A stretch of DNA of 64,000 nucleotides from Pectobacterium araliae (GTDB lineage: Bacteria > Pseudomonadota > Gammaproteobacteria > Enterobacterales > Enterobacteriaceae), in assembly GCF_037076465.1 (NCBI RefSeq), contig NZ_AP028908.1, positions 4,030,001 through 4,094,000 on the forward strand, read 5' to 3'. Positions 8,075-20,212 of the stretch are shown here, piece by piece; positions within the stretch are counted from its first letter, which is position 1; each line of letters starts with the position of its first letter. Both the position numbers and the translations under genes were made by a program. Below the pieces are notes generated by a model. The model made no database searches, was not told the DNA's origin, and was given only the letters and a program-made list of their open reading frames with translations.

Positions 8075-9151
8075 TTATCGCCGTTTCAGCAGCAACGCCA
8101 CACTGATGAACAAAAACACCGAGCTAGGCAAAACCGCGCCCAATATCGGTGGAATACCATAGACTAGGCTGAGCGGACGGAAAATCTCATTCAGCAGGTA
8201 GAAAAGAAAGCCAAAGCTGATGCCTATAACAATACGTGAACCCGCCGAGACGCTACGCAGCGGGCCAAAGATGAAAGAGACGGCCATAAGCATCATCACC
8301 GCTACCGAGACCGGTGCAAAGATCTTGCTCCACATGTTGAGCTGGTAGCGGCTTGATTCCTGACCACTCTGTTTCAAGTAGTTGGCGTAATCATGCAACC
8401 CACGGATCGATAGCGCATTCGGCTCCAGCGCCACCACGCCCAGTTTATCCGGCGTCAGGTTGGTTTTCCATTCACCGCTGAGTGTTTGGCTACCGCCAAT
8501 TTGTTTGCCGTCGCTCAAATCGGATTCATCAACTTGCGAGAGGTTCCAGACATTCCTGTCTTTATCAAACTCAGCGGAGGCCGCGTAGCGTAGCGACAGC
8601 AGTTTGTTCCGATCGTCGAAGTGATAAATATTGACGCCAGACAGCTCTTTATCGCCGACGACCCGTTCAATATAGATAAAGTCATTGCCATCTTTTGCCC
8701 ACAGCCCGCCCTGCGTAGAGATCATCGACCCACCCGAGATCATCTGAGAACGGTAGTTGCGCGCCATCTGTTCCCCTTGCGGAGAAACCCACTCACCAAT
8801 CGCCATCGTCAGTAGTACCAGTGGGATCGCCGTTTTCATCACAGCAGTCGCGATCTGCAAGCGGGTGAAGCCTGAGGCCTGCATCACCACCAGCTCACTG
8901 CGGGTCGCGAGCTGACCCAGCCCAAGCAGTGCTCCGAGTAGTGCAGCCATAGGAAAGAACGTCTCAATGTCTTTTGGGACGCTAAGCAGCGTATACAGCC
9001 CCGCGCCCAGCGCCGAATACTCGCCCTGCCCGACTTTACGCAACTGATCAACAAACTTGATGATGCCGGAGAGCGACACCAGCATGAACAATGTCGTCAT
9101 AATGGTGGTGAAAATCGTTTTACCGATATAGCGGTCTAATACACCAAACAT
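8075..9151 (-). CDS. lptG: LPS export permease LptG
   Basis: Inner-membrane subunit of the LptB2FG ABC transporter that extracts lipopolysaccharide and feeds it to LptC-LptA. Length 358 matches E. coli LptG (360). Membrane helices are visible near residues 13-32, 60-80 and 100-118, and three more occupy the last about 95 residues, with a periplasmic jellyroll domain between. It begins [18 protein letters not shown] as in E. coli. The start ATG overlaps the lptF stop (TGATG), so the two are translationally coupled. It is followed directly by the terminator that hosts the intron. Confidence 0.97.
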   Translation of the reverse strand: MFGVLDRYIGKTIFTTIMTTLFMLVSLSGIIKFVDQLRKVGQGEYSALGAGLYTLLSVPKDIETFFPMAALLGALLGLGQLATRSELVVMQASGFTRLQIATAVMKTAIPLVLLTMAIGEWVSPQGEQMARNYRSQMISGGSMISTQGGLWAKDGNDFIYIERVVGDKELSGVNIYHFDDRNKLLSLRYAASAEFDKDRNVWNLSQVDESDLSDGKQIGGSQTLSGEWKTNLTPDKLGVVALEPNALSIRGLHDYANYLKQSGQESSRYQLNMWSKIFAPVSVAVMMLMAVSFIFGPLRSVSAGSRIVIGISFGFLFYLLNEIFRPLSLVYGIPPILGAVLPSSVFLFISVALLLKRR

Positions 9152-10266
9152 CAGGCCGCTCCTTGTAGTCTAAGGGGACGAGGCTTAAAGCGGGCGCGCA
9201 TTTTGCGCATCGGCACGGTATCCCACAGGTTAAGCATCACCGCGATGCCGAAATACATCAGGTTAGTCAGCCAGATCCATACCATCGGATCGATTTTTCC
9301 TTTACTGGCGTTAGAGCGCAGCGAGCTTTGCAGCAGGAAGAAGATCAGGTACAGCAGCATCGCAGGCAGCATACTCAGCACCCTACCCTGACGTGGGTTC
9401 ACCACACTCAGCGGCACCACCATCAGCGCCATGATCAGCACCGAAATAATCAACGTCAGCCGCCAGTGAAATTCTGCGCGCGCATCGTGCGCATCCGAAT
9501 GCCAGAGGGTTGGCATATCCATTTGCTGCACGTCGCTATTATTTAGCGTCACGGCCTGGTGGCCAATCACGGCCTGATAGTTGGTGAAATCCGTGATACG
9601 GAAGTCGCGCAGCAACGCTGTGCCTTCGTAACGCGATCCATTATCCAACGTTACAACCTGCGCACCGTCTTCATTTTGCTTGATATGACCGCGATCGGCC
9701 ACAACGACAGAAGGCCGAGCGTTACCGCTGGGCCGTAGCTGTGCCAGAAAGACGTGCTGAAACTCCGATCCTTTCACATTGCCGACAAACAGCACCGCAT
9801 TACCGCCCTGTGCAGACTGGAACTGTCCTTCCACCAGCGCGGCCATGCCGGGGTTGGCTTTCGCTTCTGCCAGCACTTCTTCCTGATGCCGGGACGACCA
9901 CGGGCTGAGCCACATGACGTTAATAGTTGCGATGATGGCAGTGAACACCGCCAGGACCAGCGCAGCTTTCAGCAACACGCGTTTGCCTAGCCCGCAGGCA
10001 TGCATGACGGTGATCTCGCTTTCCGCATAGAGGCGGCCAAACGTCATCAATACGCCAAGAAACAGACTTAATGGCAGGATGAGTTGCACCATCTCTGGCA
10101 CGCCCAATCCCAACAGGGAGATAACCAAATTTGTCGGGATTTCACCATCAACCGCGGCACCCAGTATCCGTACCAATTTCTGACAAAAGAAAATCAGTAA
10201 CAGAATGAAAAGGATCGCCAGTTGGCTCTTAAAGGTTTCCCGTACCAGATATCGAATGATGATCAC
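9151..10266 (-). CDS. lptF: LPS export permease LptF
   Basis: Partner of LptG in the essential LPS exporter. The 371-residue protein begins MIIIRYLVRETFKSQLAIL exactly like E. coli LptF and has the same layout: three N-terminal helices (about residues 15-35, 55-80, 100-120), a periplasmic domain, and three C-terminal helices preceded by the conserved VVPLSVVNPRQGR. First gene of the lptFG operon, divergent from pepA as in E. coli. Confidence 0.97.
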   Translation of the reverse strand: MIIIRYLVRETFKSQLAILFILLLIFFCQKLVRILGAAVDGEIPTNLVISLLGLGVPEMVQLILPLSLFLGVLMTFGRLYAESEITVMHACGLGKRVLLKAALVLAVFTAIIATINVMWLSPWSSRHQEEVLAEAKANPGMAALVEGQFQSAQGGNAVLFVGNVKGSEFQHVFLAQLRPSGNARPSVVVADRGHIKQNEDGAQVVTLDNGSRYEGTALLRDFRITDFTNYQAVIGHQAVTLNNSDVQQMDMPTLWHSDAHDARAEFHWRLTLIISVLIMALMVVPLSVVNPRQGRVLSMLPAMLLYLIFFLLQSSLRSNASKGKIDPMVWIWLTNLMYFGIAVMLNLWDTVPMRKMRARFKPRPLRLQGAA

Positions 10267-12060
<1,794 letters not shown>

Positions 12061-12100
12061 CGCAGCCAACGCACATGCAACTTGAAGTATGACGAGTATA
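12061..12100 (+). repeat. Dispersed 40-bp intergenic repeat, family A copy 1
   Basis: Starts directly after the pepA stop: CGCAGCCAACGCACATG, then CAACTTGAAGTATGACG and AGTATA. The same 40-bp pattern occurs at 15715-15754 and, reversed, at 16399-16438. This copy lies in the pepA-holC gap and adjoins the likely holC promoter. Confidence 0.75.
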
Positions 12101-12139
12101 ATGGGTCGGACTATCCGGCCCTTATCAATAGTGTAAACA

Positions 12140-12589
12140 ATGAAAAACGCAACGTTCTATCTTCTCGAACACGACAGCAAAAGCGGTGAACTCAGCGCCC
12201 ATGAGGCACTGGCATGCGATCTGGCGGCAGAACGTTGGCGAGCAGGAAAACGCGTGTTGATAGCCTGCGAAGACGAACAGCAGGCTATCAGGTTGGATGA
12301 AGCATTATGGCAGCGCGACCCCAACGCGTTCGTGCCACATAATCTGGCAGGCGAAGGACCGCGTCACGGCGCACCGGTCGAGCTGGCTTGGCCCCAGCGA
12401 CGTGGTAATGCACCACGTGACCTGCTGGTCAGCCTATTGCCACAGTTCGCAGATTTTGCCACCGCTTTCCATGAAGTGATAGACTTTGTCCCTTACGAAG
12501 AATCCTTAAAACAGTTGGCGCGCGACCGCTATAAAACCTATCGCAGCGTCGGCTTCCAATTGACCACGGCTACGCCGCCAACTCACTGA
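12140..12589 (+). CDS. holC: DNA polymerase III chi subunit
   Basis: Clamp-loader accessory protein that pairs with psi (HolD) and binds single-stranded DNA-binding protein, linking the loader to SSB-coated template. The 149-residue length is close to E. coli chi (147). It begins MKNATFYLLEHD and contains the conserved PHNLAGEGP and APVELAWP segments. It sits between pepA and valS as in E. coli, with valS starting 12 bp after its stop. Confidence 0.96.
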   Translation: MKNATFYLLEHDSKSGELSAHEALACDLAAERWRAGKRVLIACEDEQQAIRLDEALWQRDPNAFVPHNLAGEGPRHGAPVELAWPQRRGNAPRDLLVSLLPQFADFATAFHEVIDFVPYEESLKQLARDRYKTYRSVGFQLTTATPPTH

Positions 12590-12601
12590 ATTTTGAGCAT
12601 A

Positions 12602-15457
12602 ATGGAAACGAAATATAACCCGCAAGATATCGAGCAGCCGCTCTACGAACTCTGGGAAAAGCAAGGCTACTTCAAGCCGCACGGCGACACGAGTAAAGAA
12701 AGCTTTAGCATTATGATCCCGCCGCCCAATGTCACCGGCAGCTTGCATATGGGTCATGCTTTCCAGCAAACCATTATGGATACGTTGATCCGCTATCAGC
12801 GTATGCAGGGCAAAAACACTCTCTGGCAGGCGGGCACCGACCACGCCGGTATCGCCACGCAGATGGTGGTTGAGCGCAAGATCGCCGCAGAAGAAGGCAA
12901 AACGCGCCACGATTATGGCCGTGAAGCGTTTATCGACAAAATCTGGCAGTGGAAAGGCGAATCCGGTGGCAACATTACTAACCAGATGCGCCGTCTAGGC
13001 GACTCCGTTGACTGGGAACGCGAGCGTTTCACCATGGATGAGGGCCTGTCCAACGCGGTGAAAGAAGTTTTTGTCCGTCTGTATAAAGAAGACCTGATTT
13101 ACCGTGGCAAGCGTCTGGTGAACTGGGACCCGAAGCTGCGCACCGCGATTTCCGATCTGGAAGTAGAAAACCGCGAAGTGAAAGGGTCAATGTGGCACCT
13201 GCGTTATCCGCTGGCCGATGGCGTGAAAACCGCCGAAGGGAAAGACTATCTGGTCGTCGCGACGACTCGCCCGGAAACGATGCTGGGTGATACCGGCGTT
13301 GCTGTTAACCCGGAAGATCCGCGTTATAAAGATCTGATCGGCAAAGAGGTGATCTTGCCGTTGATTGGTCGTCGAATTCCGATCGTTGGCGACGAACACG
13401 CCGATATGGAAAAAGGCACCGGCTGTGTGAAGATCACGCCAGCGCACGACTTCAACGACTACGAAGTGGGTAAACGCCACCAGTTGCCGATGGTGAACAT
13501 CCTGACGTTCGACGGTGATATCCGCCAGAGCGCTGAAATTTTTGATACCAATGGCGAAGCCAGCACCGCTTACAGCAGCGACATTCCAGAAGCCTTCCAG
13601 GGTCTGGAGCGTTTTGCTGCACGTAAAGCGCTGGTCGCCGCATTCGATGAGCTCGGCCTGCTGGAAGAGATCAAAGCGCACGATCTGACCGTGCCTTACG
13701 GCGACCGTGGCGGCGTTGTCATTGAGCCGATGCTGACCGACCAGTGGTACGTGCGTGCTGCCGTACTGGCTAAACCAGCAGTGGAAGCGGTGGAAGATGG
13801 CCGCATTCAGTTCGTACCAAAACAGTACGAAAACATGTACTTCAGTTGGATGCGTGACATTCAGGACTGGTGTATTTCTCGTCAACTGTGGTGGGGTCAC
13901 CGTATCCCAGCCTGGTACGATACCAACGGCAACGTCTATGTGGGTCGTACCGAAGCGGAAGTACGGAGTGAAAACAATCTCGCTGACGATATCGTCCTGA
14001 ATCAGGATGAAGACGTACTGGATACCTGGTTCTCATCCGGGCTGTGGACCTTCTCTACGCTGGGTTGGCCAGAGCAAACGCCCGATCTGAAAGCGTTCCA
14101 CCCAAGCAGCGTGATGGTCAGCGGCTTCGACATCATCTTCTTCTGGATTGCCCGCATGATCATGCTGACCATGCACTTCATCAAAGATGAAGACGGCAAA
14201 CCACAAGTGCCATTCCATACCGTCTACATGACCGGCCTGATCCGTGATGAGGAAGGCCAGAAAATGTCCAAATCCAAAGGGAACGTCATCGACCCGCTGG
14301 ATATGGTGGACGGTATCTCGCTGGAAGCGCTGCTGGAAAAACGTACCGGCAACATGATGCAGCCGCAACTGGCGGAAAAAATCCGCAAGCGCACCGAGAA
14401 GCAATTCCCGAATGGCATAGAACCTCACGGTACAGATGCCCTACGCTTCACGCTGGCGGCATTAGCGTCTACTGGCCGCGACATCAACTGGGATATGAAG
14501 CGTCTGGAAGGTTACCGTAACTTCTGTAACAAGCTGTGGAACGCCAGCCGTTTCGTGCTGATGAACACTGAAGATCAGGATTGCGGTTTTGGTGCTGGTG
14601 AAAAAGTGCTGTCGCTGGCTGACCGTTGGATTCTGGCGGAATTCAACCGCACAGTGAAAGCCTACCGCGATGCGCTGGACAGTTATCGCTTTGATATTGC
14701 CGCCAACATTCTGTATGAATTCACCTGGAACCAGTTCTGCGACTGGTATCTGGAGTTGACGAAGCCAGTGATGAACGGTGGTACGGAAGCAGAACTGCGC
14801 GGCACGCGTCACACGCTGGTTACCGTACTGGAAGCGTTACTGCGTCTGGCACATCCGATTATTCCGTTCATTACCGAAACCATCTGGCTACGCGTTAAAG
14901 CACTGAAAGGCATTAGCGCCGACACAATCATGTTGCAACCCTTCCCAGAGTTCGATGCCGCGCAGGAAGATACGCTGGCGCTGAACGATCTGGAGTGGAT
15001 CAAGCAGGCGATTACCGCTGTGCGTAACATTCGTGCAGAAATGAATATCGCGCCGGGCAAACCGCTGGCAGTTTTACTGCGCGATGCCACGGCCGAAGCA
15101 CAGCGTCGTGTGGAAGAGAACCGCAGCTTTATCCAAACGCTGTCGCGTCTGGAAAACATTACGCTACTGCCAGCGGGCGATAAAGGCCCGGTTTCCGTCA
15201 CTAAACTCATCGAAGGTGCCGAGCTGTTGATCCCAATGGCCGGCCTGATCGACAAAGCGGCAGAGTTGGATCGTCTGGCAAAAGAAGTGGCGAAAATCGA
15301 AGCAGAGATTGAGCGCATCGCAAGCAAGCTGTCTAACGAAGGCTTTGTGGCACGAGCACCGGAAGCGGTCGTTGCCAAAGAGCGTGAGAAGCTGGACGGC
15401 TACGCCGTAGACAAAGCCAAACTGCTGGAACAGCAAGCGGTGATCGCAGCGCTGTAA
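12602..15457 (+). CDS. valS: Valyl-tRNA synthetase
   Basis: Class I aminoacyl-tRNA synthetase charging tRNA-Val. The HIGH-type motif is in [11 protein letters not shown] near residue 50, KMSKS starts at residue 554, and the CP1 editing domain (about residues 200-350) carries [15 protein letters not shown]-terminal coiled coil ([20 protein letters not shown]) is the tRNA-binding arm. I chose the ATG at 12602 ([13 protein letters not shown]) rather than the upstream frame start at 12593, because E. coli ValS begins there and the length becomes 951 as in E. coli. Confidence 0.97.
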   Translation: METKYNPQDIEQPLYELWEKQGYFKPHGDTSKESFSIMIPPPNVTGSLHMGHAFQQTIMDTLIRYQRMQGKNTLWQAGTDHAGIATQMVVERKIAAEEGKTRHDYGREAFIDKIWQWKGESGGNITNQMRRLGDSVDWERERFTMDEGLSNAVKEVFVRLYKEDLIYRGKRLVNWDPKLRTAISDLEVENREVKGSMWHLRYPLADGVKTAEGKDYLVVATTRPETMLGDTGVAVNPEDPRYKDLIGKEVILPLIGRRIPIVGDEHADMEKGTGCVKITPAHDFNDYEVGKRHQLPMVNILTFDGDIRQSAEIFDTNGEASTAYSSDIPEAFQGLERFAARKALVAAFDELGLLEEIKAHDLTVPYGDRGGVVIEPMLTDQWYVRAAVLAKPAVEAVEDGRIQFVPKQYENMYFSWMRDIQDWCISRQLWWGHRIPAWYDTNGNVYVGRTEAEVRSENNLADDIVLNQDEDVLDTWFSSGLWTFSTLGWPEQTPDLKAFHPSSVMVSGFDIIFFWIARMIMLTMHFIKDEDGKPQVPFHTVYMTGLIRDEEGQKMSKSKGNVIDPLDMVDGISLEALLEKRTGNMMQPQLAEKIRKRTEKQFPNGIEPHGTDALRFTLAALASTGRDINWDMKRLEGYRNFCNKLWNASRFVLMNTEDQDCGFGAGEKVLSLADRWILAEFNRTVKAYRDALDSYRFDIAANILYEFTWNQFCDWYLELTKPVMNGGTEAELRGTRHTLVTVLEALLRLAHPIIPFITETIWLRVKALKGISADTIMLQPFPEFDAAQEDTLALNDLEWIKQAITAVRNIRAEMNIAPGKPLAVLLRDATAEAQRRVEENRSFIQTLSRLENITLLPAGDKGPVSVTKLIEGAELLIPMAGLIDKAAELDRLAKEVAKIEAEIERIASKLSNEGFVARAPEAVVAKEREKLDGYAVDKAKLLEQQAVIAAL

Positions 15458-15499
15458 GCTGTAAGCGTTAACCGATTTCCAGCGGTAGTAGGGTAAGCA

Positions 15500-15535
15500 T
15501 GAAAGCCTCGTTGCAAAACGGGGCTTTTTTATTGA
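15500..15535 (+). terminator. valS terminator
   Basis: Stem AAAGCCTCGTT / AACGGGGCTTT around a short CA-rich loop, followed by a T6 run (15527-15532). It is 43 bp after the valS stop. Confidence 0.8.
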
Positions 15536-15714
15536 GGGATTGCCCCAACGCGTATTCTGCCACGTACCGGTTTATGCGCAACACCATCTATCATGCAAAG
15601 ACAAGGGGCCATTGACAAAACTGTCGCTCTAACTGGGAATGTCTGTGAGGCTTATTTAATGATTAGCGGGCATCGACCCAAATAGGGAAAAGTACACGTT
15701 AGCGTACTGAGTAA

Positions 15715-15754
15715 CGCAGCCAGCATACCTGTGGCTTGAAGTATGACAGTTATA
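15715..15754 (+). repeat. Dispersed 40-bp intergenic repeat, family A copy 2
   Basis: Matches copy 1 at the CGCAGCCA start and the CTTGAAGTATGAC core, ending AGTTATA; the middle (GCATACCTGTGG) has diverged. Exactly the same 40-bp span as copy 1. Confidence 0.7.
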
Positions 15755-16398
15755 TTGTATAAACCTCTGCTGAATGCACGTTATTTATGAAATACCACCA
15801 AACAAAACCATTTATTTAGCATAAATATAGATTAAATATCTAATCCGTGCTCTTTCCACACATCCCATTGCTATATTTTAATAAATTATTATCCTGTTAA
15901 TTTAAATAAATATAGGCATCTGCTTTGCCCTAAGTAAAAATTAAATTCATAAAATTGCAAAAATAGCCTTACAAAAAAAACAGATTCATACGACAGCGTT
16001 TAACTGTTTATTTTTTGATAGAAATTAACGATCGAATATGAAAAATTGAACGGTTTAATGATTGGTGAATTCGATCAATAATGCGATTACTATAGTGTGA
16101 GGCTATAAAATCAGATATTGCGCTTTTTCGCATCTGTATAAAAATAATACTCAGTTTATGTTTCAAATCAGTACAGGCCTTAACATTACCTTTTAGCCAA
16201 CACTATGGGAGAACCAACACAATGAAATGTAAGGAAAAAAAACCACTTCTCTGCCATCCCCCCCCCAGAGAGCTAAACCGAATGGAAAAATAATGCTAGT
16301 AAGAGTGACTACGGTAGGAAAAGGATGCTGCCAATTCATCAGCCATGGCGTAAACGCCAGGTTGATAGAGCCCATTACAGCAAGAAAATGACTCTTTC

Positions 16399-16438
16399 TA
16401 TACCCATCATATTTCAAGTTACATGTGCATTGGCTGGC
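16399..16438 (-). repeat. Dispersed 40-bp intergenic repeat, family A copy 3
   Basis: On the minus strand it reads CAGCCAATGCACATG, then TAACTTGAAATATGATG and GGTATA, close to copy 1. It is oriented opposite to the other two copies. Confidence 0.7.
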
Positions 16439-16640
16439 CAAATTCGTTCCAGAAAAATTTGTCTTTCTCTTGCCGTGTTACGAAGCTTATAAATAATCCT
16501 TGCTCGTGCGGGCTAACGTTTTGCGTTATTCAAAACGCCAACGTTTGTCCTAAAACTAGAATTATTTAGGGTATATGCTTTAGAAAGATCATTATGTGTG
16601 GAAAAAATATGCATAGTATAAAGAAGGATGAATATCCATA

Positions 16641-18311
16641 ATGAATTTTTTAAAAAATATGAAAATTGGCAACCGACTCTTTCTGGGGTTCGGTTTACTG
16701 ATTATGCTAACGTTGACTTTGTCGTCGCTCGAATATTTTTTTATGAAAAATATAGGGAAAGAAGTTGATATCATTACCGAAGACAGAATGGTTAAATCCA
16801 ATATGCTGCGTGATATCAGAGATAACTTAAATGAAAATGTCCGGACTGTACGGGATATTATCCTGCTTCCCAGTGATAAACGTCAGGAAAAACAGGACTT
16901 AAGGAAAATTATCACCACAATAACAAATAACTCAAGCGAGATATATAAACACCTGGATGGAATAATAAAATTTGGCAAAGGCCGGGAACTGTTTGATCAA
17001 CTACTCGACATAAGAAAACAATATAGTGTCACCATCAATCAAGCTCTAGCCTATGCACTTGAAGGAACGGATGAACAGGCTACGGCATTTTTATTCAATG
17101 ACGTAGCCAAAATTCAAAAAACTTACTTCACCACACTAAGTGATCTTATTGATTATCAACAAAAAAACGTCCATGAAGCCAAAAGCGAGACGGATTTATA
17201 TATTTCCGAAGCGCTTTTCTGGACAATATTATTGTCCGCCTTTTCAGCCATTTTGGGAGTGCTGATTGCCTGGCTGCTGACTCGCAGCGTGACAGCACCG
17301 CTATCCCTTGCGTTGTCTTCTGCCCAACGCATTGGTGAAGGTGACCTGCGTGGAACAATTGCGGTTGATAGCCGTGACGAAGTCGGCCAGTTGCTGGCAG
17401 CAATGCGCGATATGCAATCCTCTCTGACCAGAACAGTCGTCACCGTCAGAGATAATGCAGAAAGTGTCGCCACCGCGAGTGTGCAAATTGCCCAAGGCAA
17501 TGCGGATCTGTCTTCCCGAACCGAGGAACAGGCAAGTGCGCTAGAAGAAACCTCTTCCACAATGACCCAACTTGGCATGACGGTGAAGAATAATGCCGAT
17601 AACGCTCGTCAGGCAGATCAGCTCGCTAAAAACGCCAGCACGGTGGCACAACAAGGGGGGGATGTTGTTAATAACGTCGTGGAAACGATGAAAGCCATTA
17701 ATGAAAGCTCCCGAAGCATTGCTGATATCATCAATGTCATCGATAGCATTGCCTTTCAAACCAACATACTGGCCCTCAATGCCGCAGTAGAAGCCGCCCG
17801 AGCAGGTGAACAGGGGCGTGGGTTTGCGGTTGTCGCAGGGGAAGTGCGTAATCTGGCACAACGAAGCGCAGGGGCTGCCAAAGAGATTAAAAATCTGATT
17901 ATGACAAGCGTAGATCGCGTAGGACAGGGTTCCGATTTGGCGAATAAAGCAGGGGAAACCATGCGACAAGTCGTAATTTCTATTCGTCAGTTAACAGATA
18001 CGGTGGCAGAAATTAGCTCAGCCAGCGCGGAGCAATCTACGGGGGTTGATCAGGTTGGTATCGCTGTCAATCAGATGGATCAGACAACACAACAGAACGC
18101 CGCCCTCGTGGAAGAATCCGCAGCGGCAGCACTCAGCCTTCAAGAACAGGCCGATCTGCTTGTTAGAGCGGTCTCTGTGTTCAAAGTGACAGGCAATCAG
18201 CCATCAGTTGCCGAGCCGCAATTCTCTCCCCGGCTCTCACCGCCACAAGCGATGCTTTCTGCGACTTCGGGCGCAGCAAACTCAAGCTCAGGAGACTGGA
18301 CTAGCTTCTGA
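16641..18311 (+). CDS. Methyl-accepting chemotaxis protein, four-helix-bundle sensor type
   Basis: A 556-residue transmembrane chemoreceptor controlling CheA. TM1 is near residues 12-34, a periplasmic helical ligand domain spans about 35-188, TM2 begins near 190, then HAMP and the methylation and signalling helices. The hairpin tip motif (NILALNAAVEAARAGEQGRG) begins near residue 375. The C-terminus ends DWTSF, matching the xWxxF tether for CheR and CheB, so it is likely a high-abundance, well-adapting receptor. AAGGATG precedes the ATG. Its ligand cannot be read from sequence. It converges on a second receptor gene that shares only the cytoplasmic core. Confidence 0.93.
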   Translation: MNFLKNMKIGNRLFLGFGLLIMLTLTLSSLEYFFMKNIGKEVDIITEDRMVKSNMLRDIRDNLNENVRTVRDIILLPSDKRQEKQDLRKIITTITNNSSEIYKHLDGIIKFGKGRELFDQLLDIRKQYSVTINQALAYALEGTDEQATAFLFNDVAKIQKTYFTTLSDLIDYQQKNVHEAKSETDLYISEALFWTILLSAFSAILGVLIAWLLTRSVTAPLSLALSSAQRIGEGDLRGTIAVDSRDEVGQLLAAMRDMQSSLTRTVVTVRDNAESVATASVQIAQGNADLSSRTEEQASALEETSSTMTQLGMTVKNNADNARQADQLAKNASTVAQQGGDVVNNVVETMKAINESSRSIADIINVIDSIAFQTNILALNAAVEAARAGEQGRGFAVVAGEVRNLAQRSAGAAKEIKNLIMTSVDRVGQGSDLANKAGETMRQVVISIRQLTDTVAEISSASAEQSTGVDQVGIAVNQMDQTTQQNAALVEESAAAALSLQEQADLLVRAVSVFKVTGNQPSVAEPQFSPRLSPPQAMLSATSGAANSSSGDWTSF

Positions 18312-18322
18312 TTTTGCAAAAA

Positions 18323-18352
18323 CCCCTGACAAACCCGTTTGGCAGGGGTCAA
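18323..18352. terminator. Terminator between convergent chemoreceptor genes
   Basis: Stem CCCCTG-A-CAAA / TTTG-G-CAGGGG (18323-18348) with a CCCG loop, between the two gene ends. It has A runs on the left that become T runs for the minus-strand gene, so it can serve both directions. Confidence 0.7.
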
Positions 18353-18369
18353 CACAACTAATGGATCAT

Positions 18370-19995
18370 TTAATGATAACGGGCATCGGCCAGTGCAATG
18401 TTCTGACGCAAGCCGGGCAGAACATGGTTCATTTCCACCTCTTCTCTTGCGATTTGAAAACGGGAAACGGACTGTTGCAGGTTAATAACCTGTTCCTGAA
18501 GCGCATTTGCTGAGGTCGCCACTTCTGATACCAATGACGCATTCTGCTGCGTCACACCGTCCATCTGATTAATAGCGATATTAATCTGCGAAATGCCGCG
18601 GCTCTGCTCGCTGGAAGCAAGCGTGATTTCATCCATGATATCGACCACTTTTTTCACATCCATCAGCACTTCGTCCATGGTGTTACCCGCCAGTTCAACC
18701 AGCCCTGCGCCCTTTTCAATGCGGCTGAGGGAGGCATCAATCATGGTGCCAATCTCTTTCGCTGCTGTCGCACTGCGCGCAGCTAACATCCGGACTTCAG
18801 AAGCAACCACCGCAAAGCCTTTACCATATTGACCCGCACGGGCAGATTCCACCGCAGCGTTCAGTGCCAACAGGTTGGTCTGGAAAGCGATACCGTCGAT
18901 CACTCCAACAATGTCGGAAATTTTGGCAGAGCTCTGCCTAATAGAACGCATCGTATCAACTACTTCGGTGACAACATTCCCGCCGCGAGACGCAGAATCT
19001 GAAGCTTTCTGCGCCAGATCGTTGGCTTTACGCGTGTTGTCTTCGTTGTTTTTCACCGTTGACATGATCTGTTCCATGCTTGAAGCCGTTTCGTCCAACG
19101 AGGCCGCCTGCTGCTCGGTACGGCTGGAGAGATCGATATTACCGGAGGCGATTTCCTCAACGCCGATGCTGATCGCATCAGTACCGTTACGCACCACGCG
19201 CACCATATTTTCCAGCCCGTCACGCATACGCTGAACCGCAGCGAACAACTGTGCAATTTCATTTTTCCCGCGGCTATCAATCTGCGCACGCAGGTCACCT
19301 TCCGCGATGCGGTCAAAGACGGAAATAGCCTGATTCAACGGTTTCACAATAAGGTTGGTCATCACGGACCAGGCCAATGCAGCCAGCAGCAACGCACAGG
19401 CAATCGCGGCGTACAGGATGGTTTCCATGAGTTCCACACGGCCATTCGAATCCGCGTAGGCTTCATCAATGCTCTTCAGCTTGAAGGCAACCAGCGTCTT
19501 AGAAGCTTTATCAAACGCGGCATACAGCACCGTTGATTTCCCTGCACGCTGGCGGTATTCATCCAAATTCCCTGCGTTAAGCGCTGCAAATGCCGGATCG
19601 ATAAACTCTTGCATCAGCGTATTGCGTTTCTCGGCCATCTCCACAGAAATGACTTTTTCTTCTTCGGACTGCGGATATTTTAGGTATTCCTGCCATTTCT
19701 CGTTGGCACCATCGACCTTGCCCCTGGCACGACCCAGCGCGACTTTAGCCGCCTCGACGTCCCCTTTCCCCATTAATGATTCATACAAACGTAAATCTAA
19801 CCGACCACGCAACAGCAGTTCGGAGCTATCATTCAACGCGACCAACCCTGGCAGCACTTCTATATCGACGCGGGCAAATGATTTATTCCCTGACTGAACC
19901 GCAACCAACCCTAAAACGCCGACAAAAAGCAGTAGCGCCGCTAACGAAAATACCATCATGCTGAGTGCAGTACGGATCTTTACCTTACGAAACAT
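18370..19995 (-). CDS. Methyl-accepting chemotaxis protein (Tar/Tsr-like sensor)
   Basis: A 541-residue chemoreceptor. TM1 is near residues 11-33 (ALSMMVFSLAALLLFVGVL), a periplasmic helical domain follows, TM2 is near 190-212, then HAMP (VFDRIAEGDLRAQID) and the signalling domain with NLLALNAAVESARAGQYGKG. Unlike its neighbour it lacks a C-terminal xWxxF pentapeptide (ends IALADARYH), so it would depend on other receptors in the array for efficient methylation. The ligand is unknown. Confidence 0.93.
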   Translation of the reverse strand: MFRKVKIRTALSMMVFSLAALLLFVGVLGLVAVQSGNKSFARVDIEVLPGLVALNDSSELLLRGRLDLRLYESLMGKGDVEAAKVALGRARGKVDGANEKWQEYLKYPQSEEEKVISVEMAEKRNTLMQEFIDPAFAALNAGNLDEYRQRAGKSTVLYAAFDKASKTLVAFKLKSIDEAYADSNGRVELMETILYAAIACALLLAALAWSVMTNLIVKPLNQAISVFDRIAEGDLRAQIDSRGKNEIAQLFAAVQRMRDGLENMVRVVRNGTDAISIGVEEIASGNIDLSSRTEQQAASLDETASSMEQIMSTVKNNEDNTRKANDLAQKASDSASRGGNVVTEVVDTMRSIRQSSAKISDIVGVIDGIAFQTNLLALNAAVESARAGQYGKGFAVVASEVRMLAARSATAAKEIGTMIDASLSRIEKGAGLVELAGNTMDEVLMDVKKVVDIMDEITLASSEQSRGISQINIAINQMDGVTQQNASLVSEVATSANALQEQVINLQQSVSRFQIAREEVEMNHVLPGLRQNIALADARYH

Positions 19996-20171
19996 AAATT
20001 ATCCCTATGGTCTGAAAATAAGAAAGGATGGGCGCCAGCTCCAGAGCAGAGCCGTTCAGTTATTTACGTAATAGTCGTTATATTTCAATTTTCAGGCATA
20101 TTAATATACTAAAACCTGAAATAAATATGCTATAACACCGTAATAAAAATAAATAAACGTATAAAGAAAAT

Positions 20172-20207
20172 AATGACCGACAGAGAATAAACTTTCTATC
20201 GGTCATT
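20172..20207 (-). terminator. Terminator hairpin downstream of the exported hydrolase
   Basis: Stem AATGACCGA / TCGGTCATT (20172-20180 with 20199-20207), 5 bp past the stop of the minus-strand gene; the following strand is T-rich (TATTTTCTTTAT). Confidence 0.6.
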
Positions 20208-20212
20208 GGAAT

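Larger units (their letters stand above)
15540..16640. other. AT-rich stretch with no convincing gene
   Basis: About 1.1 kb between valS and the chemoreceptor gene. It holds two copies of repeat family A, a poly-C run of nine (16258-16266), long AT-rich tracts (15760-16130) and the promoter region of the next gene. The only open frame over 60 codons (minus strand 16193-16441) begins inside a repeat copy and has no recognisable similarity. It is probably a decayed remnant or structured control DNA. Confidence 0.5.

Noticed and set aside
13187..13900. Minus-strand frame of 237 codons inside valS
   Set aside because: Shadow of the highly expressed synthetase gene; composition is low-complexity F, H and V as expected for antisense.
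16193..16441. Minus-strand frame of 82 codons as a membrane protein gene
   Set aside because: It starts within a dispersed repeat copy, contains a poly-G run, has no convincing ribosome site and no recognisable similarity.
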